From positions 5,456,001-5,520,000 of the forward strand of contig NC_068557.1 in NCBI RefSeq assembly GCF_022201045.2: a stretch of 64,000 nt of DNA, given 5' to 3'. The notes under the pieces were generated by a model. That model saw only the letters and a program-made list of their open reading frames with translations. It ran no database searches and was not told the DNA's origin. Positions 24,501 to 35,259 of the stretch are shown here, piece after piece. The stretch is from Citrus sinensis. Its lineage: Eukaryota; Streptophyta; Magnoliopsida; Sapindales; Rutaceae. The first letter of the stretch is position 1, and every line of letters begins with the position of its first letter. The position numbers were made by a program, and so were the translations under genes.

Positions 24501-25535
24501 TTTGATTGTTGTGTTTACTACAAAACAACAAAAGCAGATCTCCACATATACTTGCTCTTATATGTGGATGATATGTTAATAGCTTGCAAACAAAGAGAAG
24601 AGATTGATGCCTTGAAGTTACTGCTCAGCTCAGAATTTGACATGAAAGACTTAGGGCATGCCAAGAAGATCTTAGGCATGGAAATAAGGAGAAACAGAAA
24701 GGAAGGAAAGATATTTCTAACTCAAGAGAAGTATCTAGCTAAGGTACTTGACACCTTTGGGATGGAAAGCTGTAAACCTGTCATGACACCCCTGGCATCA
24801 CATTTCAGACTCTCAAATCAGCAATGTCCTCAGACTGATGAAGAAAAATCTGAAATGATAAAAATTCCATATGCAAATGCTGTTGGATGCATGATGTATG
24901 CAATGGTATTAACCAGACCAGATCTTGCATATGCTTTAAGCCTTGTGAGCAGATACATGGCAACACCAGGGAAGGAGCATTGGAATGCAGTGAAATGGAT
25001 TCTAAGATACTTAAAGGGTACCTTGGGGGTTGGACTGCAATATGGGAGAACTGAGGGCAGAAATGGTGGGCTATGTGGATATGTAGACTCAGACTTTGCA
25101 GGGGACAATGATAGAAGAAGATCCTTAACAGGCTATATGTTTATGCTAAACGGATGTCTAATCAACTGGAAAGCAAGCCTTCAACACATTGTAGCTTTGT
25201 CAACTACAGAAGTTGAATACACTGCAGCTACAGAGGCTGTTAAAGAAGCCTTGTGGCTTAAGGGTATGCTAGCTGAACTGGGGAAGAAGCAACAGTCTGT
25301 TGATATTCATTGTGATAGCTCAAGTGCGATCTATCTGAGCAAGAATCCAGTACACCATGAAAGAACCAAACACATTGATGTGAAGCTACACTTTATAAGG
25401 AATGAAGTGTCTAAAGGAGTCATCAAAATGGTTAAAGTTCACACTGACAGTAACCCAGCTGACATGCTTACAAAGGTGGTACCTACAGCCAAATTCAGCC
25501 TCTGCTTGGATTTGACTGGAGTGTGCAGCTCCTGA
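21579..25535 (+). CDS. Copia Gag-Pol polyprotein, intact
   Basis: 1318 residues in the Ty1/copia order. Gag of the UBN2 type fills about 1-220. The zinc knuckle CFQCHKEGHFKKDC is at 227-240. The aspartic protease core DSG is at 282-284. The pre-integrase His/Cys region runs about 410-450 (LWHLRLGHM, FCEDCVLGK). Integrase has Asp474, Asp537 and Glu573, a D,D35E triad. Reverse transcriptase runs about 810-1060, with YVDD at 995-998. RNase H has YVDSDFAGD near 1168-1176 and the acidic TEVEY motif at 1210-1214. No stop or frameshift interrupts it. Gag starts MAAPRIDLEKF, 39 bp after the 5' LTR. The gag type suggests the Tork/Ivana-like part of copia, but lineage assignment needs a tree. Single-frame expression implies Gag excess is set some other way than frameshifting. 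Confidence 0.96.
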   Translation: MAAPRIDLEKFNGKNDFNMWKVKMEALLITQGLGDAIEPATKKEGSSSRTPEQIAEIDKKAKSTIILSLSDSVIREVAKEKTVAELWAKLESLYMTKSLANRLYIKKRMFSLKMAEGSSLDEHIDEFNKVCDTLETIDEGLNDEGKALLLISSLPPSYSNFVDALMYGRQSLSLDEVKAALNTRGLQEKQVNGVHGEGLTVKGKIDKTEGKKKKQSKTKNKNKNLKCFQCHKEGHFKKDCPEKSFKKKGQNGDAAIVEEEGYESADVCVATEEVQKGKWILDSGCTFHMSPCQNFFSEYHKIDGGKVMMGNNAVCKVIGIGNINLKLHNGTIKEVKQVRHVPELKRNLISLGMLDQVGYSVRLEHGKIEILNGATLIMKGSRKNGVYVLDGEVVTGESSVSTKVNMDATRLWHLRLGHMSIKGLKELAKQGVLGSNKIGELVFCEDCVLGKSARASFKKSQHNTIDILDYIHSDLWGPSQVPSMGGNRFFMSIIDDFSRRVWVYVLRTKDQVFGKFKDWKALVENQTGKKVKKLRTDNGLEYCNQMFDDFCASEGIGRHRTVRMTPQQNGLAERMNRTLMNKVRCMMIQSKLPKGLWAETLLTACLLVNLSPSAAIEFKTPYELWSGKPGNYNNLKVFGCTAYAHTNQGKLEPRALKGQFIGYPDGVKGYKLWCSELTPPRCITSRDVVFNEEDELTTGNPAEAAESQDSGTESIQFEVEHPFQKSSNEAADSDEDNSENKEHQTEHQHHQNQTELGEYQLAKDRERRTTRPPKRYGYADLIAYALATSHEIDETEPKSYKEAVNSTSKVEWQIAMDDEIASLYRNNTWELVRKPDNRRLVGCKWIYRIKDGVSATEPRRFKARLVAKGYTQKEGIDFKEVFSPVVRHASIRVLLALTAVYDMELDQLDVKTAFLHGNLQEEIFMTQPEGYTDQLKPNHVCLLKKSLYGLKQSPRQWYLRFDEFITSHGFNKCSFDCCVYYKTTKADLHIYLLLYVDDMLIACKQREEIDALKLLLSSEFDMKDLGHAKKILGMEIRRNRKEGKIFLTQEKYLAKVLDTFGMESCKPVMTPLASHFRLSNQQCPQTDEEKSEMIKIPYANAVGCMMYAMVLTRPDLAYALSLVSRYMATPGKEHWNAVKWILRYLKGTLGVGLQYGRTEGRNGGLCGYVDSDFAGDNDRRRSLTGYMFMLNGCLINWKASLQHIVALSTTEVEYTAATEAVKEALWLKGMLAELGKKQQSVDIHCDSSSAIYLSKNPVHHERTKHIDVKLHFIRNEVSKGVIKMVKVHTDSNPADMLTKVVPTAKFSLCLDLTGVCSS

Positions 25536-25595
25536 GAAATGCACACGATAATGGGGAAGAAGTTTATCAGGAATGATTTGCTTCAAGGTGGAGTT

Positions 25596-26264
25596 TGTTG
25601 TGTATTCAGTGAATCAAATCAAATAGGATGAAACGACAGAGTTAGCTTGCGTTTTGTGATGCTCGATAACTTCAGTAAAACGACACTTAAAGACTGCGTT
25701 TTATGAAGTAAATGTTTTGCTTGCTACAACGACATACAGTCTTGCCGTTTTGAAGTTAATAGAACACGAGCAGAACACGTGCATACAAAAGGTTGTTAAA
25801 GGGCCGTTATTGCACATGGTCCTCACGTGCGTTTCTGGGAAGCCTCTGAGGTGGTTTATAAGCTGTGATGCTCAGCTGGAAACGGGGTGTGTGTTGGTTG
25901 AGAGAGAGAGCATTGTAACGAGAGAAAGAAAGCTTGAGACTGAGAGTTTTCTTGTTCCTGTTGAGTGCTTGTTAATCTCTGTAATCAAGTCTTGAAGTCA
26001 TATCAATGAAGCTGTTAAGTTTGTTCCCCCATGGATGTAAGTCAGTGCAAATTGACTGAACCACGTTACATAGTTGTGTTCTGTGATTTCTTGATTTCAA
26101 TTCGTTTCTTTGTTTGTTTCTAAACACAATCCTAGTCTTAGTAATAGGTCATTAATCCATTAAGTTTTCTGGTTGTCTTTGGGAGGCATCTTGATTGATT
26201 CTAATCCAAGATCCTTTGGGAAGTGTTCTGTAAAGCTTCTGTTTTCAGCTTATCAGAATCTTCA
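25596..26264 (+). repeat. 3' LTR of the copia element
   Basis: Same length as the 5' LTR and nearly identical to it. It is followed directly by the target-site copy ACAAT. Confidence 0.95.
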
Positions 26265-26269
26265 ACAAT

Positions 26270-27425
26270 CATAACAAAATGTTAGTATAATAGTTAATGG
26301 ACCGATCTTTAATCTTTTTATCTTTTATTCAAATAAAATTAATTATTTAGCCTTTCAACACTGAATCATAAATTGTAAGTCTACATAATTTTAATTTTTA
26401 ATTTTCTAATTAATCTTTTGTCTATTTTTAAAATTTATAATTTTATCATGCATTTCATATTTGTTCTGTGTATTGCAATATATGAATATTTTTGTTATTA
26501 TTAAAAGATTTTAAGAGCAAATTAAGTAATAATCTAATCTTGTATATCGAAAAATATATTTTTGCTTACATTAATAATGCATTATTTTCAACTCATAAAA
26601 TCTCATTGAGGAGTTTTCACCGAAAATTATTGTAATAATTAAATTTATTATCAATGAATATTATAATTGTAGTCTTATATATTGCTATCTAAATTTTTTA
26701 AAATTATGATACTTTAAATAGAGGTTTCTATGAGGAACACAATTATAAATGTGACAAGCTACCATTTGGAGTTTATGAGGCCCACAATACAGTTTCCCAA
26801 ATGAAAACTTATCACTCGAGTAATCCCGCATTGAGTCATGTTTGATTTTAAACGTGCCGGGCTCGATCAAAATCCAGGCTACAAACCTGTATGCCTTCAA
26901 TTTTTTTATTTTTTATTTTTATTTTTTACTATAAATATAAAATCAAACTTCCGAAGTTCTATCTCAAAGGCTTGTCTGGTAATTGCATAAAATGCGACCT
27001 TCCCAGTTCCGACTATTCAATAAAATATCAAATTCTATTTTCTTTGGTCTAATTTAATAAATCTAAAATCTTCAATAAAAATTAATTTGTTTTTGCCCAC
27101 CCTTCAAACTTTTAAAAGAAATATGCACCAGATTTTCAAATCATCCAAAGTTCAATCTCAATTTCATATCTGAAAGCAGAATGAACAAAACCCTTGGAAA
27201 ATTTGTCTCTCTCAAGTTTCAACAAATTATGTTAGAGAATGCAAAATGTTCTTCAACTCTGAAAAAGAAACTAAAAAAAACAAAATAAAAATAAAGTTTT
27301 GATGAGACACCACCACAACATCCATATGAAAATTTAAGACCAAACAGAAAGTGATACAAAAGAGAAGCAAGAATAAGACAATTAGTTAGTATTAATTAAT
27401 TAAAAAGAAAAGAAGAGCAGAGAGA
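26270..27425. other. AT-rich spacer after the copia element
   Basis: No supported gene. The beginning may continue the sequence interrupted by the copia insertion. The last few hundred bases are purine-rich and lie downstream of the candidate minus-strand snoRNAs, so they may be the 3' part of that transcript. Confidence 0.4.
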
Positions 27426-27522
27426 GGCTCAGTGAGTTGCTATCTGTGCTCAAGGAAGAGCTTAAAAAGAACCCTTCTCATATGAGAGGTGTTGGAAACA
27501 CAAAGCACTCTTCATCTTTGCC
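27426..27522 (-). ncRNA. Candidate C/D-box snoRNA, copy A
   Basis: On the minus strand this 97-nt unit starts GGCA followed by box C-like AAGATGA (6 of 7 to RTGATGA, at 27512-27518) and ends with an exact box D CTGA (27429-27432) followed by GCC. GGC/GCC gives a short terminal stem. An internal TATGAGA could be box C'. A second copy with the same ends lies 199 bp away. I could not match the guide region upstream of box D to an rRNA site. It may instead be an unrelated tandem duplication. Confidence 0.38.
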
Positions 27523-27624
27523 AATTACCGTTGATTATATCATAAAACTCAAAATCAAACAGTTCATTATTAATATTGAAAAAGAAAATTCCAGAACATG
27601 TATATATAAAAACTGAAAAATAGA

Positions 27625-27721
27625 GGCTCAGAGAGTTGCTAACTGTGCTCAAAGAAGAGATACGTGAAGCCCTTCTCATACAAGAGGTGTCAGAAATAAT
27701 AAAGCACTCTTCATCTTTGCC
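27625..27721 (-). ncRNA. Candidate C/D-box snoRNA, copy B
   Basis: Same length and architecture as copy A: GGCA-AAGATGA at one end, CTGA-GCC at the other, and internal TATGAGA. Here an internal CTGA (a possible D') is also present, which copy A lacks. The box-like ends are unchanged between copies while the middle varies, as expected of a guide-RNA pair. It lies nearest to the telo-box promoter region. Confidence 0.4.
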
Positions 27722-27838
27722 AAATATTATATTATATGAAACTCAAAATTAAATACGATCAATTCATGAAAATTAAGGAAACTGCACATAAGAAGAAGAA
27801 GAAGAAGAAGCAGCGGCGGCTTTGCCCATTACCCAGAC

Positions 27839-28100
27839 TAGGGTTTTGTTTTATAGACGCCAATCGTGGCTACGTCGTCAGCGTGTGGGTGCTGCCACAA
27901 TTAATTTATATATTTATTGTGTTCTATTAGCCAGTTGTTAACTTCCACTTTAATTTTGGGCTATCAACTTGGCTGAAGACAGCAAGTAGTGAGTGTGAGA
28001 AAGAAGTTTGGTTTATATAGTATGATGGGCTTTTGGGGACGTGGGTGTAGTTAAAACTTGTTAAAGAATGCATAGATGTATATTGTTTATTTGTTGGGCC
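27839..28100 (-). promoter_or_regulatory. Telo-box, TATA and site II motifs upstream of the snoRNA pair
   Basis: On the minus strand an AAACCCTA telo-box lies at 27839-27846 and a TATATAAA box at 27905-27912. TGGGCY site II motifs occur, in inverted orientation, at 27957-27962, 28026-28031 and 28095-28100. Telo-box plus site II is the known signature of plant snoRNA, ribosomal-protein and other translation-machinery promoters. Distances suit a minus-strand transcript starting near 27870. Confidence 0.45.
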
Positions 28101-31100
28101 CCGAGCTATAATTTCATAAGTACTTTTCCAATAGAGTGGAGCTTTTAATTCCCCATTTTAAATTTTATTTCCTAAAGTACCCCATTTCAATTTATTAAAG
28201 GGTTAATTATTCTTGGGTTACAAACATTTTGATAAATTTTAAAAAGGTGACATGTATTTTTAAAAAATATTCGAGCGGGTGATATTCTGTTAATTTTTAT
28301 TGTTAATTTTTAACCGGGCAATGGTAAAAATGAAAAAAAATAGATTTTTTTTTATAAAGCCAAAAAGATAAAAAATATTGGATTTATATAGTGCTTTTCA
28401 ATTCATGAGAGATCTGCTTCTTTATGTCCACAAATTAGTTTGATTCAACAAGATTTTTTTTTTAAAATGTGTTTAATTAAACCAAAAAACCCTATTAATT
28501 AGACTTAGATTTAATTTTTTATATATTTTTCTATTTAAAAAATTAAAAATAAGTGAGTAGGGGCATAAACATCATTTTGCAACTAATTTTAGGGATGGAA
28601 ATATTATTTTGTAACTAATTGTAGTTGTAGGAACATCATTTTGTAATTAATTGCAGGGGTAAAAATATCATTTTATAATTAATTGCCAAATTGGTTTCAA
28701 GTTGATTTGGCTAAGTGTATATCGGATACCTTATCGTATATATGTATAGATATATATTTGAACCAATTACCTTCCTTTCACTTGTATAATAATCGATTCT
28801 ATTGAATTCATGATGATTCCTGTGCTGGAAACATTTTCTCTACCCAAAAGAAAATGAGAGCAAGAATGTGAAAGACCACATCTCACTCTACCTAACAATG
28901 GCGAACACTAGTTCACTTAGCTTTGTCTGGGAAGCCTATGCAGTTTTCTGTGTGTTTATACTTGATCAAAGCAAGGACAGATACTGGATACTTCAAGGTT
29001 CTTATAGTTTTTTTAAACCAAATATAATTATTGTTACATTCTGACTACTAGAGTCTAGTTCAAATAAACTAATACCATTTATTGGAGATGATGTCTGGTC
29101 TAAGATTTCTGAATATCCAACCTAAAAGACTAGTTTACTGGGTGAAGTGACTTATCACATTTATAAATACAAGTAGTTTCCCTTTATTAACTAACGTGGA
29201 ACATAACTTAACAATACTCTCTTTAAATAATTAACATCAGATTTAATGCTTTTTTTTTTTTTGGGTCTTGCAGATAAAAGCTAGTTTGGTGGTCCTGGGG
29301 TTGTTCAGAATTCGTTTCATTGAGGAGGTTAAATAAACTAGAGGATGGATATCTAGTGAACGACGTTTTGCGTGATGGAAACAGAGGTGACTGTGCCTGG
29401 AATTTCCAAAGCACTCGAGTAACTGAGATACAATCAAGAGACATGGCTGGCTTGTCATTATTTATTAATTATGATTGTTGTTCATATTGACTTCATTAGT
29501 GGTAATTTGTGGATTCGGTTGCCTATTAAGTTCTTATATTTATATCTTGATTGTTCGTTGTTCTACCCATGAAAAATAATTTTGGGTTCAACTTTTGTTG
29601 TTCACATGAAAAATAATTTTGAGTTGAGCTTTTGACAACACAAGTAGCGAATTTTTGATATAGAATATGATACATAGGTGAATAGAGTATTTTTCACAAG
29701 ACATGACTTATGTTGATGTTTGTTTTGGGTGTATAATATATTATTTTGAAGCTTATGATGAGACAAACTAAACCTTAAGTATTGTCGTTATGCCCGTGTT
29801 CGAACCAAAAATTTCGTTTTATTCTTAATCATTTTGTAGTTTAAAATTATTTTCTTATTTTTCTTATAACTTTAAGAAAAAAAAAAAAAGATAAGCTATT
29901 GGATCTATGTGCCATTTGTTTTCTTTTCCTTACTTAGATTTACTTATTTTGATAAATTCATAATATTTAAGGTTAATATAAAAGGACTCAAAAATCTTAG
30001 TTTCGTTTATTAAGACTCAATCTTTTTTACTTTTCCACATCCTCAATTTTAGAGGGTTGTATACTATTATTGTTGATGCAATAAAATTGTAATGTCAATC
30101 AAACTTAATTCTTTGTTATTGTTTTTCACGGAAAGGATTTGGCTTCTAAAACTTTATTAATTTCAAAGATAAATAAATAAATGAAGACTCAATTTGCAAA
30201 ATGTTGATGAATATCAAATAATCTGAATAGATTTGGATTTGGTGTTAACTTTTTATGCTTAATTATTTTTTTCACAATGTCGTGATAGATAATTCTAAAT
30301 AACGCCCAATACATACATAAATTAAATTTTGATTATGAAGAGATTCAAATTTTATGAGAACATGATATGTGTTCAGCTAAGACGTGCTTATTGCAAAAAC
30401 TTTTGAAGTGTTCTTACCGATTCTTTACATAAACTTTAACATTAAAATTATCTCACAATTAAGAAATAAATACAATTAAGAAGCCAAGGGAAGAAAATAT
30501 GTGTCCTACAAGTTTAAGCAATTCAACTTGATGAATGATAGATATGGGGAATCATCTTTCGTCCACATTACATGTGAACGTTGACCAATTTCTTGCATAA
30601 AAAATTATGTTATCCATATTGAACAAAATGCCAATGCGAATATGTGATAATTAATAAGCAGCGTTACTTTTGTACAATATAACATTATATCAACATTTTC
30701 ATAATTGTAAATTGTAAAGATCTACACTTGAACCGATGTGGGATATGTTCAATATCAAATTCCAAAATATCAAAACCGAAATTGAAAAAAAAAAAAAAAA
30801 AAAGTGGATCCGAATCAAGAACCGCTGACAGGGCCGGTGAAAACCCATGATAATGCCCACAATAACCCACATTACTTCTGCTCACCACTTCCCATTAGTT
30901 TAACAAAAAACATTGGCTGAGACTGCACGTGCTTTTCCTAGTCTCACGTGCACGACTCATGCAGAGTAAGTAACTAAGCAGCAATCAAAGTAGAAAAAGA
31001 GCTAGGGCGAAGAGAGACAATTTCCTATATTCCCTGTCATTGGAACTCAACAAAACCGCCTTGCCTTTGCCTCCCCTCATATGATCTTCTTCTCTCTCCT

Positions 31101-31300
31101 TTTTTTTTTTTTTTTGGATACCTTAAAGGTTTTTATAATGCTCTTTAGTTGTTGTTTTTAAGAAAAGGTTCAGTAATTCAATTAAAATTCAAAAATAACA
31201 TAGCGGCAGAGACCACCACAAACAAAGAGAGAGAGAGAGAGTGATGGTGTGATACCCTTTTGCCCAAAAGAAAAAAACAATTGCTCATGAACATTGTTAT
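28101..31300. other. Intergenic region with short repeats
   Basis: About 28560-28686 carries three to four degenerate repeats of a unit of about 32-42 bp around AACATCATTTTGTAATTAATT. A short frame at 28899-29045 starts with ATG but has no recognisable domain, and the frames at 29223-29458 are weak. Otherwise AT-rich without supported genes. Confidence 0.4.
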
Positions 31301-31536
31301 TAATATATTATTAAACATATTGGCATTCTCAGCGGCAGTCTCAGTCTCATTTTTACACTCTCAAGCTCAGATCAGATCACACTTCATCGTTTCTTTTTAC
31401 CATTAATTCAAGGACAGCTAGCGAGCACTGAGCAGCACTCTCATTCTCAAGATCATCAAAATTAGTATTAATCGATCAAGTTCAAGTATTGCATATTGGT
31501 GCATGCGCTCACACTGTGAAGAGAAGAATCATTGAG
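31301..31536 (+). other. Probable 5'UTR exon of the Cys-rich membrane-protein gene
   Basis: A CT/GA-rich leader-like sequence ends in a strong donor, ATTGAG|GTAAGT at 31536/31537. No coding exon follows nearby, and the next plausible acceptor in sense is TTTTTGGCAG at 34692, just before the downstream ATG. That would make a 5'UTR intron of 31537-34692. The upstream edge is approximate and the link is inferred. Confidence 0.4.
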
Positions 31537-34500
31537 GTAAGTTTTGTTATACTTTTCTTTTCTCTGTTTTGGATATGAACTATGATCCATCAACTCTTTA
31601 TGTTAGGCATGGCTCCAATTCCTTTTCTAGCTAACTACATGAAACAATTTGCAAAATGCGCATGGGTTTGTGTCTGCTTTACAAATTACAATCAATGGGC
31701 ATGGCAACTTTGTGTATTGCTTTTGGGCCGGTACATTTAGGTATGCATGGTTTGAAAGGGAAGGAATATTATCAGCTAGGCATGTGAGATTAGCTTGCTT
31801 TTGGGTCGATTAAATCCATAGCCATTCATGGCCTGGATCCCACCATCACCATTTGCTAGCATCGATCAAAGCATGCATTGTCTTTGTGGATCCCACTGTA
31901 ATTCACCATTACTTTTTTGTTCTTTTACTCTTAGATCCTCTGAGGTTAAAATTATCATGATATATATACTTAAGGGCTGTGTTCCTTATAGCTTATCGAT
32001 CTTTAGAAGTTTGGTCTAATGATTTTTACGTAGTTTGTTTTATTGGCATCCGAGTTAAAATCATGTAGCTAGCTTGCTTTAAAGTGAATTAATTAGGAGC
32101 TGCGAATGCATGGTCTTTATCTGTTTTTAGAAACTGATCATACGAAGATATATTCTTGAAGCAACTAAAATGTGAAAGGCAAAAAATTGGTTGATTAACT
32201 GTTATATATTTAAATTAATTTAGAGATAGGAAGAAAGTGAGGACATTAATTAGCAATAAACAACTCCCCATTTGTGCCTATGGAGATGGCAAAATCTCTA
32301 ATAAATATACATTTTAGTATTTTACACAGTTGTAAAACTAAAAGCCAAATGCATTAACTACTTAAAACAATAATTTTGCTACAACTCCTAGACATACTAA
32401 GCATAGAGGATAGCAGTAGCATCTTTAAATCCTAGTCAAAGTTGGGATCTTGCCTCTAAATTAATACCAAATTCAAGTATTTTAAGCCATGCAGATTCCT
32501 CGCTAGTTGAATTTTTATGTTATTCTATGGGAAGAAACAATTGTATAAGGTTCTTTATTGATTTTTTTTTTACTAATATTGATATTGTCATTATCATGGA
32601 CCACAACTTATGCTGGTAAGTTTACACTGACCCATGTGAAATAACATCATCTCCCACTTGAACATTTGTCAGGATTTAGAAACATTTTGCCAATAATTTA
32701 GTAATACAACCATACAGAATATGGTAAATAACCTCTAACCCTTAGAGTTAATCATTAATTTTTAACTGATCCTCAAATAGCTTAAAATGGCTCGAAATAT
32801 CCCTATTGTCATTTGATTTAATTAGCGTTACATATCTCTATTGTCACTTGAGTTATTATTAAATATCCTTTATTTATAGGACTGGAAAAAGGGTCACATT
32901 TTGATGAGAAGAATGGTCACATAAAAATAATTTTTTGGTTAGAAAAAGAATAGTAAATACTAATAGAAGCCTCATTAATTTTATGGGTACAAGTTAATTC
33001 AATTAATAAAATCTTTTGAGTAGAAATAAAAAGTTTTAGGTTCGAACCTCATTCACATAGACGAAGAAGAAATTAAATTACTATCTCCTACACCTAAAAA
33101 GAACATTATAATAAAAGTGATGGCACATAAGAAGGTTATGACTCATTCATTAAAATACAAGAACTGATTGGAAATTAGCCCTAGCCCTAGGGACAAAAAA
33201 AAGAGAAAAAATAATTTACCCTTTTGTTAGATATGCCTAATTAACATTTTAATCTAGCTCTTGACGTGAAATTTGTTTCTAGAGCATAATGAATTAAGAT
33301 TCCTTTTGCTTGGTAAAGACAATTAGCTCCCCGAAAGCTGGTATGGGAAAGGCAATAAAGTGATATAGAGAAATCGTATTCAGTACGCGAGTAATAGCTG
33401 AGATGACATAAAATTGATAATTCCATGACAATTCAATGCTGAAGATGAACAGTCTCTGTTGATGGGTCAGCCAAAGAGTTGTTCCAAAGCTAAATTCAGC
33501 AACAGACATGAATTGATGATTTTATGTCACGATAAAACATTTCAGTGTTAAGTGTTTGTGTGCTCTGTTAACTCACTTGTGTGTCGAGTCTCACTCACTT
33601 TCCTTTTTCAAGCTCGCCCCTTTTTTGTTCTTATGTCGTTTCCATAATTCACACTCACACCTAAAACGCCACTCAATTTTACCCTTCAGCCCCTCAATTG
33701 AAAAAAAAAATTATGACATTCGCCAAAATTTAGATGCCAAACATAAATCTAGCCAAATTCTTATCCAATTAATTTTGTTATTAAAACACCAATTGCAGTA
33801 AAAAGAAAAAAAAAACCTTTGAAGAGTGTGTTCTAAATATTTCAAATAAATTTTCACTTCTCGATCTCTTACTTATAGCGAAGATAAATTAAGAAGAATA
33901 AAATTACGTACAAATATATTTGATACTTTCTATTAAACACTCAGTATGCAATAATGTGTTGATAGAGTATTTTATGAAATGTCAAATTTACGTAATCCAG
34001 ACAATCAAATGCAGTAAACAGGCTGCCTAACACACTAACACAAACACATTAAATTAGAAAATTCAGAACAATATTATGTTAGGTCTTACTAAATTACACA
34101 TAACAATAGACCCCACTGTCATATTACTAGTTTTTGCATCCTTTATATAGATTGTAAGTTATACAAGTTGTAACTTAACAAAGCCCCCCCCTTTTTTTTT
34201 TTTTTTTTTTAGAGCCAAAGGTACATTTTTGTCGGGAAAAAAAATTATAAAATTCTAGCTACCTTCCCAAAATCTTGCCCCCCAAAAATAGAATGAAATG
34301 GTACTAAGGGCATTTTAGTCATTTATATGCCTCCCTTAGTTGTCACCTGCCAAAACAGGAGGTGCAGGTGCCTAAAAATGCCACTGAACCCACCACGCGC
34401 AATACTATTGAGCTGTGTTGCCACGATTCAGTAAAGCGCGTGAGCTTGTTTTGTTCAAGTGTTTTTCTTGGACAAATGCATGGAAAGGAAAACTCAGTTT

Positions 34501-34692
34501 GCTATACGTATGACATCAAGAGCCTCCCTTGTAAGTATATAAATTAAGAAGAAAATCTTATGTAATTTGAGAAGATATTATTAAAAAAAAAAGGGGAAAA
34601 GAAAAGAAGGAATCAGTTATCATGCCACTGCAAGATGCGTAGATACAGTGGAGTTGCGGAGTTCATTTGCTGACTATATATATTTTTGGCAG
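31537..34692 (+). other. Proposed 3.1-kb 5'UTR intron / spacer
   Basis: Nothing coding is supported here. It includes an 8-C then about 19-T tract at 34184-34210. If the upstream leader exon is correct, this is a leader intron; otherwise it is ordinary intergenic DNA. Confidence 0.35.
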
Positions 34693-34734
34693 GTGATCAT
34701 CTTTATCATCAACATTCATCATCAAAGGGATCGG

Positions 34735-35259
34735 ATGGAGGAGAGCCCACCTCGAGTTTCAAAGGTGGGACCCACGAAAAGGAAGAAGCGGAGCAACAGC
34801 AGGTATGCCGTTGATGATGTTGATGATGATGATGGAGGAGGAGGAGGAGAAATGATAGAGTGCTCGGGCAAGTATTGCGGATCATGCACCGCCGGGTTGA
34901 TAGCCGACTGCGTGGCGCTTTGTTGCTGCCCGTGTGCCGTGTTGAACATCTTGGCTTTTGCATTTGTTAAGATACCTTATATGGTGGGGAGGAGGCTTTT
35001 GGGTGTCGGAAAAAAGGAGGAGAAAATGAAGAGAAAATGCAAGAAAGTTGTTGAACTTGAAGGTGGTGGCGGTGGTGATAATCATGATTTTGTAGTACTG
35101 GAGAGAAATATTAATAATGGGGTTCTGTTTGTTGAAGATGACGAAGGATTTTCGGCTGAGAAAATTTGGCTAGAATTGTATCAAATTGGTCATTTGGATT
35201 TTGGGAGGGTCTCATTTACTGGGATTGATCAATCTTTTTCTCTTGGCAATGGCAGCTAG
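34735..35259 (+). CDS. Small Cys-rich putative membrane protein (plant-specific family of unknown function)
   Basis: 174 residues, single coding exon. The N-terminus is basic (RKKRS near 16-20), then an Asp/Gly-rich stretch (25-38) is followed by the conserved core: CSGKYCGSCTAGLIADCVAL and CCCPCAVLNILAFAFVKIPY (43-82). This core is Cys-rich and then hydrophobic enough for one membrane segment, and is followed by a basic cluster (about 86-104). The tail contains a second Gly run and an acidic part. I recognise the Cys-rich core as that of an uncharacterised plant family annotated as transmembrane proteins, with no known activity. The ATG at 34735 is chosen because an acceptor at 34692 would exclude the upstream ATG at 34648. 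Confidence 0.75.
   Translation: MEESPPRVSKVGPTKRKKRSNSRYAVDDVDDDDGGGGGEMIECSGKYCGSCTAGLIADCVALCCCPCAVLNILAFAFVKIPYMVGRRLLGVGKKEEKMKRKCKKVVELEGGGGGDNHDFVVLERNINNGVLFVEDDEGFSAEKIWLELYQIGHLDFGRVSFTGIDQSFSLGNGS

Larger units (their letters stand above)
20872..26264 (+). mobile_element. Complete Ty1/copia LTR retrotransposon
   Basis: Two 669-bp LTRs (20872-21540 and 25596-26264) start TG and end CA. As read by eye they differ at only two positions (20900 G versus 25624 T; 21307 G versus 26031 A). A perfect 5-bp target-site duplication ACAAT flanks the element (20867-20871 and 26265-26269). A primer-binding site TGGTATCAGAGC, complementary to initiator tRNA-Met, lies at 21543-21554, and a purine tract AAGGTGGAG at 25585-25593 precedes the 3' LTR. 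A single uninterrupted polyprotein frame lies between. All parts needed for autonomous movement appear present and the insertion is recent. Confidence 0.97.

Noticed and set aside
27736-27930. Plus frame with a Lys run
   Set aside because: The Lys run is a simple AAG repeat and the frame overlaps the telo-box promoter region on the other strand.
28899-29045. Small ATG-initiated frame of about 48 codons
   Set aside because: No recognised family, no clear splice partner and no codon signal beyond chance.
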